Below are positions 5,441 to 9,065 of a stretch of 9,065 nucleotides of DNA, in pieces (the first letter of the stretch is position 1; the number at the start of each line of letters is the position of its first letter). Position numbers and translations under genes: made by a program. The notes under the pieces were generated by a model. That model was not told the DNA's origin, made no database searches, and saw only the letters and a program-made list of their open reading frames with translations. This DNA is from an uncultured Oscillospiraceae bacterium (GTDB lineage: Bacteria > Bacillota > Clostridia > Oscillospirales > Acutalibacteraceae): NCBI GenBank assembly GCA_900546785.1, contig URED01000056.1:1-9065 (forward strand), given 5' to 3'.

Positions 5441-6037
5441 TTAATTTTCTCCAGTTAACTGGTTCATAACATATTCGTCCCTGCCAATAGCCTTGATTTC
5501 AAGGATCGGTCCTTGATCACCGTTAGAAAGAATAAATTCTGCATTTCCAATAGTGGTGCTGGTTTCTTCTCCAACATGATCGTTGACCCAAGATTGCGCC
5601 TCCGTTCCGCTATTTGCATCACACGGGAAAGATGCACAGAATCCTAAAAAGCCATTGTCTTCACTCAAAACCATAAATCTACCATAACTGATTTGATATT
5701 CGGAATCGGTTTCAATGCTATAACTGTAATTAGAATCAGCAGCAGTGAATGAATAACCATCAGAAGTTGCACTGCGTTCCGCTTCAGGCATACCGTTTTG
5801 CTCAAGGCTGATCGTAAAGTCATATGCGTTGGAACCTGCAATTATAGGCATATTGCTTGTTGAAGCAGCAGATGTTGTGTCGCTTGTATCTGATAAAGTT
5901 TCAGAAGCGCTTTGCGATTCAGTTTCAGTTAACGATTCTTTTACGGCTTCCGGGTCTGAAACAAGCGCATAAACAACTGCAAATATCATGATAGCGGCTA
6001 TTACAGCGGCAATGATTATAATTACTTTCTTTTTCAT
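5441..6037 (-). CDS. Membrane-anchored extracellular protein of unknown function
   Basis: 198 residues from ATG 6037. I chose this over an ATG 45 bases upstream because AAAGGAGA stands 7 bases before it and the sequence then begins with a proper signal/anchor (MKKKVIIIIAAVIAAIMIFA). The hydrophobic helix is about 4-25, with no lipobox Cys. Residues 30-62 are a Ser/Thr/Glu/Asp-rich linker, as in extracellular stalks. From about 66 to 198 there is a small mixed domain with FCASFPC (two Cys that could form a disulfide) and a GNAEFILS...GPILEIKAIG ending. No family is recognised. It is the first gene of a pair with 4439-5422. It has its own possible promoter at 6073-6101, so it could be expressed in the lysogen apart from the repressor. 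Its ribosome site is complementary to the loop of small RNA 2. Confidence 0.85.
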   Translation of the reverse strand: MKKKVIIIIAAVIAAIMIFAVVYALVSDPEAVKESLTETESQSASETLSDTSDTTSAASTSNMPIIAGSNAYDFTISLEQNGMPEAERSATSDGYSFTAADSNYSYSIETDSEYQISYGRFMVLSEDNGFLGFCASFPCDANSGTEAQSWVNDHVGEETSTTIGNAEFILSNGDQGPILEIKAIGRDEYVMNQLTGEN

Positions 6038-6072
6038 AAAATTCTCCTTTATGTAAAATATTTTATATTTAC

Positions 6073-6101
6073 AAAATAGCACTCTTTAGATCATTTTTCA
6101 A
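6073..6101 (-). promoter_or_regulatory. Possible promoter for the membrane-protein pair
   Basis: On the - strand: TTGAAA (6101-6096), 17-base spacer, TATTTT (6078-6073) with TG one base before the -10. The region is AT-rich, so this could be chance. It would start transcription near 6066, about 30 bases before the 6037 start. Confidence 0.45.
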
Positions 6102-6124
6102 CATATATTTAAAATAAATATAAA

Positions 6125-6769
6125 TTAATCTTCAATATCTCGTACCAGCAAGCGCGGTATGCCTATGATTTTAAACTGCTCAAGATCGGCGCCGGATATT
6201 TCTTTCGGCATATATTCTGGGTTGAGCGGCAGCAGGCGTACCGCGTCTTTTTTATATTCAACTTTTTTCAGCGTAGCGTATTCGCCGTCATATATAACGG
6301 CGGCGACATCACCGCTTTCGTTGATACAATCCTGCTTTAAGATCAGCACCTTGTCACCATTTTGGTAATGCGGGTACATGGAATCGCCTTTGACAGAGAG
6401 CACTAAGTAGTCCTCTCTTTTTCTTCCTTTAAGATAAGATTCGGGGATCTCTATCGTTTCTCCGCTCCAGTCTTCCATGGCAATGTGCTCATATCCGGCA
6501 GCAAGCTCGCCTATAACAGGAAATGAAACATTGTCATCTGTAATAATTGGGGATTTAAGTTTTATTTCCTGTTCTCGTGAATTACTTCTACAAATCAAAT
6601 AATCAACGGATACATTGAAGTAATTTGCAAGCAATACAAGCATTTCAGAGTTGGGCTCACGATCACCCTTCTCGTAATTAACATAAGTAGTATAAGGTAT
6701 ATCCAATTCTTTGGCAACTTGTGCCATGTTGATACCTTTTTCAAGTCTTAATTCTTTAATTCTATTCAT
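6125..6769 (-). CDS. CI/LexA-type phage repressor with self-cleaving S24 domain
   Basis: 214 residues from ATG 6769 (ATG 6772 is also possible). AGGTG lies 6 bases before the 6769 ATG, and the frame upstream of 6772 is not protein-like. Residues about 3-59 form an XRE-type helix-turn-helix (IKELRLEKGINMAQVAKELD, TTYVNYEKGDREP, ending FNVSVDYLI). The C-terminal S24 peptidase domain has the Ala-Gly cleavage site in ELAAGYE (about 91/92), catalytic Ser in GDSMYP (about 130) and catalytic Lys in ATLKKV (about 168). Proteins of this type bind operator DNA as dimers and cleave themselves when RecA filaments form after DNA damage, inducing the prophage. It is divergent from the Cro-like gene. Its promoter (6789-6817) carries an operator-like site, so it is probably autoregulated, and a perfect palindrome covers its start region. 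Confidence 0.95.
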   Translation of the reverse strand: MNRIKELRLEKGINMAQVAKELDIPYTTYVNYEKGDREPNSEMLVLLANYFNVSVDYLICRSNSREQEIKLKSPIITDDNVSFPVIGELAAGYEHIAMEDWSGETIEIPESYLKGRKREDYLVLSVKGDSMYPHYQNGDKVLILKQDCINESGDVAAVIYDGEYATLKKVEYKKDAVRLLPLNPEYMPKEISGADLEQFKIIGIPRLLVRDIED

Positions 6770-6770
6770 C

Positions 6771-6793
6771 ATAATCACCTGTAAGGTGATTAT
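6771..6793. promoter_or_regulatory. Perfect 10+3+10 palindrome over the repressor -10, ribosome site and first ATG
   Basis: ATAATCACCT (6771-6780) and AGGTGATTAT (6784-6793) are exact complements with GTA between. It spans the repressor's ribosome site, touches its ATG and overlaps the -10. It may be a DNA operator. In longer transcripts it would be a hairpin that buries the ribosome site. Confidence 0.6.
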
Positions 6794-6817
6794 TACACGT
6801 ATTGAGTAAAAAGTCAA
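6789..6817 (-). promoter_or_regulatory. Leftward promoter of the repressor
   Basis: On the - strand: TTGACT (6817-6812), 17-base spacer, AATAAT (6794-6789). Predicted start near 6782, giving a leader of only about 10 bases. The operator-like site TACACGTATTGAGTA (6794-6808) fills the spacer and -10 edge, consistent with autoregulation. Confidence 0.65.
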
Positions 6818-6853
6818 GCGATAAAGCAAAAAAGTATGCAGAATGAGTAAAAG

Positions 6854-6890
6854 TGCACAAAGATTATCTACTCAATTTGTGCATTTTTTT
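6854..6890 (+). repeat. Inverted repeat TGCACAAA/TTTGTGCA followed by T-run
   Basis: TGCACAAA (6854-6861) and TTTGTGCA (6876-6883), 14 bases apart, with seven T after and A-rich sequence before. It could end stray + transcripts ahead of the rightward promoter, or be a protein site. It overlaps the operator-like site at 6869-6883. Confidence 0.4.
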
Positions 6891-6892
6891 AC

Positions 6893-6921
6893 TTTACAAT
6901 TACCCGATTCGGGTATATAAT
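6893..6921 (+). promoter_or_regulatory. Rightward early promoter
   Basis: TTTACA (6893-6898), 17-base spacer, perfect TATAAT (6916-6921); predicted start near 6928. The dyad TACCCGATTCGGGTA exactly occupies the spacer end to end, and TACTCAAATCGAGTA covers the start point, so bound repressor would exclude RNA polymerase. It drives the Cro-like gene and probably the whole early operon. Confidence 0.85.
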
Positions 6922-6953
6922 ATACTCAAATCGAGTAGTTTGGAGGTGAAAAG

Positions 6954-7139
6954 ATGTATCCTAACATTGACGCGGAACGTTCAAGACACGGATTGACTAA
7001 AAATGACCTGTCTAAAAAGCTTGGAGTTTCTCGTAAAACCTATTATAACTGGGAAACACGTGGGCGAATTCCAAAAAGTAAACTGGTCGAAATGGCGGAC
7101 TTATTTAATGTATCTGTTGATTATTTGTTAGCCAAATAG
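6954..7139 (+). CDS. Cro-like XRE-family helix-turn-helix regulator
   Basis: 61 residues, almost entirely one helix-turn-helix domain: RSRHGLTKNDLSKKLGVSRK, then TYYNWETRGRIPKSKLVEMA and the ending FNVSVDYLLAK. The ending is nearly the same as the end of the repressor's HTH (FNVSVDYLI), so the two proteins probably read similar operators. There is no peptidase domain. The ATG follows GGAGGTGAAAAG. It is the first gene of the rightward transcript and divergent from the repressor, the classic Cro position; its role would be to turn down repressor synthesis in lytic growth. The stop codon overlaps the ribosome site of the next gene. Assignment to Cro rather than an activator rests on size and position. 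Confidence 0.88.
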   Translation: MYPNIDAERSRHGLTKNDLSKKLGVSRKTYYNWETRGRIPKSKLVEMADLFNVSVDYLLAK

Positions 7140-7383
7140 GAGGCACTATGACAGAAAAGGAATATGACGAAATCATTCGCGCGCAGGAAGAGTTAATGAA
7201 GAAAATGGAGTGCCAGATTGCTGAATCCGAAAAACAGTTAGCACGAAATGTCGCTGAATCTGAAAGACTGGAAAAGATTTCCTCAATAGTCACAATCGCC
7301 AGCATAACATTGATTATCATTGCACTTATGTTAATTATTGCAAAGTTATTGCAAATGTAATTAAAAACAAGGAGGCACTATGA
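7138..7383 (+). repeat. 14-base duplicated translation start region (AGGAGGCACTATGA)
   Basis: AGGAGGCACTATGA occurs at 7138-7151 and again at 7370-7383, each time supplying the ribosome site and start of consecutive genes (7148 and 7380). The coding sequences after them do not resemble each other. Confidence 0.8.
7148..7360 (+). CDS. Small tail-anchored coiled-coil membrane protein
   Basis: 70 residues. Residues 1-45 are a highly charged helix (EYDEIIRAQEELMKKMECQI...ESEKQLARNVAESERLEK) expected to form a coiled coil in the cytoplasm. Residues 47-67 are a single membrane helix (IVTIASITLIIIALMLIIAKLL) ending almost at the C-terminus, so it is probably tail-anchored with its N-terminus inside. 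It starts 8 bases after the Cro-like gene, with AGGAGG 5 bases before the ATG. No family is recognised. Small membrane proteins right after cro in Firmicute phages are often uncharacterised; host takeover or exclusion is a guess. Confidence 0.8.
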   Translation: MTEKEYDEIIRAQEELMKKMECQIAESEKQLARNVAESERLEKISSIVTIASITLIIIALMLIIAKLLQM

Positions 7384-7595
7384 AAAAATCAGTGGCTTTT
7401 CTGCACAATCAAAACAGAACTCAGTTCATGTGTACTTGTAAGGATAAAGAGTATCTGACGAAAGCAACCATGGATTTTATCGATTGTGCAGCACGTGAAT
7501 TGAACATGAAAGGATCGGACTTTTGCAGTTACATTTACGGCCATTATCTCGGAAATATCATTCTTGATGCTTTCGGCAAAGAAACAAATAAATAG
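7380..7595 (+). CDS. Small phage-type protein, unknown function
   Basis: 71 residues, soluble, with four Cys (18, 20, 36, 49) and a helical second half (TKATMDFIDCAARELNMKGSDFCSYIYGHYLGNIILDAFG). The C-x-C near residue 18 could bind metal with the later Cys, but there is no recognised finger. It has the ribosome site AAGGAGG, with the same AGGAGGCACTATGA initiation sequence as the preceding gene. It lies in the early operon, 19 bases after the previous stop. I do not recognise the family. Confidence 0.75.
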   Translation: MKKSVAFLHNQNRTQFMCTCKDKEYLTKATMDFIDCAARELNMKGSDFCSYIYGHYLGNIILDAFGKETNK

Positions 7596-7610
7596 GGAGG
7601 TGAAGCCAGA

Positions 7611-7799
7611 ATGAATGAAGCGGAAAAGAAAGAACTGCTTTCGGCGCTTAAACTCATTAGGGCAGTGTGCGAAAAGCAAACAAATTGTGAGGACTGCCCC
7701 TTGTCATGCAATTATGACGAATGCTCTATTACGAATGCTCAGCCAATGGATTGGAATTTAATCGACGATGAGCCAAATTGGCAGGCTTTCAAGGAATAA
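7611..7799 (+). CDS. Small Cys-cluster phage protein
   Basis: 62 residues. An N-terminal helix (EAEKKELLSALKLIRAVCEK) is followed by a compact cluster of five Cys (20, 26, 29, 33, 38: C-x5-C-x2-C-x3-C-x4-C) and a Trp-rich acidic tail (PMDWNLIDDEPNWQAF). Proteins with this helix plus 'C-x2-C-P' plus W tail are, as far as I recall, common in Clostridia phage early regions, without known function. The cluster suggests a zinc knuckle. It has a GGGAGGTG ribosome site 10 bases upstream and starts 15 bases after the previous stop, so it is part of the same operon. Confidence 0.78.
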   Translation: MNEAEKKELLSALKLIRAVCEKQTNCEDCPLSCNYDECSITNAQPMDWNLIDDEPNWQAFKE

Positions 7800-7880
7800 A
7801 AAAGCAAGGAGTGATGTAAACGCTCTTCTTTCATAAGACAGGCGTTAAGCGCCGTAAGAATTAAAGAGGAGTGAGTGACC

Positions 7881-8054
7881 ATGAAAGATTTAAAAGTAAA
7901 CTTACATATCGAACGTGACGGAAAGATAGAGCCGTTTAACTGCTTTGCTGAAAACGAACTTGATACGATAAGCGAAAGGCTGTCACGCACAATGTCAACT
8001 TATTTCACAAAGCACACGGATGAATTAAAAAACCTGCGTACAAATGACGCATAA
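7881..8054 (+). CDS. 57-residue phage-type protein, unknown function
   Basis: Missed by a 60-residue cutoff. It begins MKDLKVNLHIERDGKIEPFN and contains ENELDTISERLSRTMSTYF, followed by a charged tail. The layout, a beta hairpin with 'RDGK..PF' and then a helix with 'SERLSR', resembles small Firmicute phage proteins that I cannot name. AGAGGAG lies about 10 bases before the ATG. It sits between the Cys-cluster gene and the 8073 gene, same strand, 18 bases before the next start. The 81 bases before it (7800-7880) hold another AAGGAG followed immediately by ATG TAA, and short GC dyads, but no gene. Confidence 0.7.
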   Translation: MKDLKVNLHIERDGKIEPFNCFAENELDTISERLSRTMSTYFTKHTDELKNLRTNDA

Positions 8055-8072
8055 AATCAAGGAGGTTTATAA

Positions 8073-8306
8073 ATGAAACTAAGTATAGATGACATTCACG
8101 ACAAAAACCATTATACCGTTGAAGCCAGAGGCACCAGCAGGCAGTTTCTCACCGCGCTGACCGTGTTAATACATAGAGTTGCAATCATCACAGAGCTGAA
8201 GCCTAAATTACTTTTAACGCTGATTGAGGCAGATATGGAGATAAACGGTGACGCGCTCAATTCTGCAATGGCGCAAGAGGTGGATGATGCAGGGCGCGAA
8301 AATTAA
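8073..8306 (+). CDS. Small phage-type protein, unknown function
   Basis: 77 residues. The N-terminus is a short beta region (KLSIDDIHDKNHYTVEARGT). It is followed by a long hydrophobic helix (FLTALTVLIHRVAIITEL) and a second helix (PKLLLTLIEADMEI). The pattern resembles small phage proteins of unknown role that often precede replication or regulatory genes. The helix is amphipathic enough that it is probably not a membrane segment. AAGGAGG stands 8 bases before the ATG. Its last 20 bases overlap the next gene in another frame, suggesting translational coupling. Confidence 0.75.
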   Translation: MKLSIDDIHDKNHYTVEARGTSRQFLTALTVLIHRVAIITELKPKLLLTLIEADMEINGDALNSAMAQEVDDAGREN

Positions 8307-8652
8307 AGAAGAGATCTTGGCAGCAGGCTTTAAGGTGAAGCAGGTGGTTGTGGAGATGGGCATTACAGACATATATCTATACAAGATCTTACGCAGCACA
8401 AACGTCAGTGAGAAACAAGTCCTTAAAATCAGAAATGCCATAGCAAAGCTGCTTGAATCCGCAGAACCGCATATCAGAACGGACTGCGCCTTTCTCAAGC
8501 TAAAAAAAGGCGAAAGAGAAAAGCACAGCTGCATAGCGCTTACAGAGCTTGTTTGTAAAAAAGAGATCTGCCCGTTCTTTAAAACCTTTGAACAGGAGAG
8601 GGACGAGCTCTATAAAACCGGCATGAACAGGAAAGGACGGTTGAGAAAATGA
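8287..8652 (+). CDS. HTH protein with C-terminal Cys cluster
   Basis: 121 residues from ATG 8287. The frame is open further upstream, but only this ATG (or the adjacent one at 8284) has a ribosome site, AAGAGG at 8275-8280, inside the previous gene. Residues about 3-55 look like a helix-turn-helix (IKEEILAAGFKVKQVVVEMG, TDIYLYKILRS, then VSEKQVLKIRNAIAKL). The C-terminal part has Cys67, 82, 90 and 95 in a C-IALTELV-C-KKEI-C-PFF context, a likely metal-binding knuckle, then a basic tail. Probably a DNA-binding regulator or accessory factor of the early region. It starts inside 8073-8306 and its stop shares ATGA with the next gene, so the three are coupled. Confidence 0.72.
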   Translation: MQGAKIKEEILAAGFKVKQVVVEMGITDIYLYKILRSTNVSEKQVLKIRNAIAKLLESAEPHIRTDCAFLKLKKGEREKHSCIALTELVCKKEICPFFKTFEQERDELYKTGMNRKGRLRK

Positions 8653-8837
8653 TAGAGGCTTTGGGAATGCTCGGCGCGGTTGCGTTTGCCTGTATTCCGG
8701 CAGGGTTCATCGGCAGAGCGATTTACAGAAAGCTCCGCCAGAGAGAAAGAGAAGCCCGCCGGGAGCTGGCAAAGCAGGAGCAGGCGGAAATAGCCGCGCT
8801 TTATACAGAAATGTTAAATAAGGGGGTGTTGAGGTGA
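8649..8837 (+). CDS. Small single-pass membrane protein
   Basis: 62 residues. A membrane helix at about 4-26 (ALGMLGAVAFACIPAGFIG) is followed by a strongly basic then mixed-charge helix (YRKLRQREREARRELAKQEQ), so the body should lie in the cytoplasm. It starts with ATGA overlap with the upstream stop and ends in GTGA overlap with the next start, a tight operon arrangement. There is no signal cleavage site or known family. The same design (short N-terminal membrane helix plus charged cytoplasmic helix) is repeated in the next gene. Confidence 0.72.
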   Translation: MIEALGMLGAVAFACIPAGFIGRAIYRKLRQREREARRELAKQEQAEIAALYTEMLNKGVLR

Positions 8838-9065
8838 CGCAGCTGGGGATCTACATAATTTTGAACATCATTTTTACCGGTTTAAACTATCTGATCCTGC
8901 GCATCGTTGTAAAAAGCGCGCTTGAAAAGGCGCTTGAAACAGATGAAAGTGAAAAGGTAGAACGGTACCGCAAGCTGGCGGAAAGCAAGCAGAAAGAGCT
9001 TGAATTCTACCAAAGCCGCTGCTTCGGCGCAGAAAAAAAGATCTCCCTGCTTGAGGAGGAGATCA
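8834..9065 (+). CDS. Membrane-anchored charged-helix protein (partial, runs off the right end)
   Basis: Starts at GTG 8834, overlapping the previous stop (GTGA), with AAGGGGG 7 bases upstream. 77 codons are visible with no stop. Residues about 4-26 are a membrane helix (LGIYIILNIIFTGLNYLILRI). The rest is a long charged, probably coiled-coil helix (ALEKALETDESEKVERYRKL, continuing KQKELEFYQ and EKKISLLEEEI). It resembles its upstream neighbour in layout, though not clearly in sequence, so the two may act as a pair at the membrane. No family recognised. Confidence 0.7.
   Translation, partial: MTQLGIYIILNIIFTGLNYLILRIVVKSALEKALETDESEKVERYRKLAESKQKELEFYQSRCFGAEKKISLLEEEI

Larger units (their letters stand above)
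6794..6937. promoter_or_regulatory. Five related 15-base operator-like sites between repressor and Cro-like gene
   Basis: Sites: TACACGTATTGAGTA (6794-6808), TATGCAGAATGAGTA (6835-6849), TACTCAATTTGTGCA (6869-6883), TACCCGATTCGGGTA (6901-6915, perfect dyad) and TACTCAAATCGAGTA (6923-6937). Shared pattern TAYNC-N5-GNGTA, with one departure each in the second and third sites. The last two are centred 22 bases apart, two helix turns, and bracket the rightward -10. These are the likely binding sites of the repressor and the Cro-like protein. Confidence 0.75.

Noticed and set aside
7805..7818. AAGGAGTGATGTAA as a start-stop minigene
   Set aside because: The ribosome site is only two bases from the ATG, too close for normal initiation; probably remnant or chance.
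8214..8534. 106-residue open frame on the - strand in the early operon
   Set aside because: Shadow of the tightly packed + strand genes at 8073 and 8287, which have ribosome sites and coupled starts.
1..9065. CRISPR array, tRNA/rRNA, insertion sequence or tyrosine integrase
   Set aside because: No regularly spaced repeats, no tRNA-like cloverleaf and no DDE transposase or tyrosine recombinase motifs seen by reading both strands.

Overview
The window looks like the left (integration/immunity) end of a temperate prophage or related integrative element in a low-to-mid GC Firmicute. The best guess is a gut Clostridia member of the Oscillospirales/Ruminococcaceae type. Evidence: strong AGGAGG-type ribosome binding sites, sigma-A type TTGACA/TATAAT promoters, T-tailed intrinsic terminators, a host-like surface protein end at the left edge, and a phage-style cI/cro switch followed by a run of very small overlapping early genes. 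The species cannot be fixed from the sequence.

Layout. Bases 1-422 are the 3' end of a secreted/surface protein, followed by a strong terminator (464-503), which probably marks host chromosome. The element boundary is likely between about 500 and 690. Next come a 54-residue gene (689-853) and a large serine recombinase (944-2617) on the + strand. They meet a second, different large serine recombinase (2688-4133) on the - strand. Upstream of that second recombinase is a dense 300-base non-coding block (4134-4438). It has two + strand promoter/terminator units that look like small RNA genes, an 18-T run, a 13-base dyad, and mutually exclusive hairpins ahead of the recombinase ribosome site. Then, all on the - strand, come two single-pass membrane-anchored extracellular proteins (4439-5422, 5441-6037) and a CI/LexA-type self-cleaving repressor (6125-6769).

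The repressor is divergent from a 61-residue Cro-like helix-turn-helix protein (6954-7139). The 184 bases between them hold a rightward and a leftward promoter and five related 15-base operator-like sites. To the right, 7148-9065 is a rightward early operon of small proteins: a tail-anchored coiled coil, two Cys-rich proteins, several unrecognised phage-type proteins, an HTH plus Cys-cluster protein, and two membrane/charged-helix proteins, the last cut by the window end.

How it probably works (inference). The repressor keeps the early operon off by binding the 15-base sites and regulates itself. RecA-stimulated self-cleavage would release the Cro-like gene and early operon. The two membrane proteins between repressor and recombinase occupy the classic slot for lysogenic-conversion or superinfection-exclusion genes. 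One or both recombinases would do integration/excision. The most unusual part is the 4134-4438 block, which may control the second recombinase by antisense RNA and transcription attenuation, with a second CU-rich small RNA beside it.
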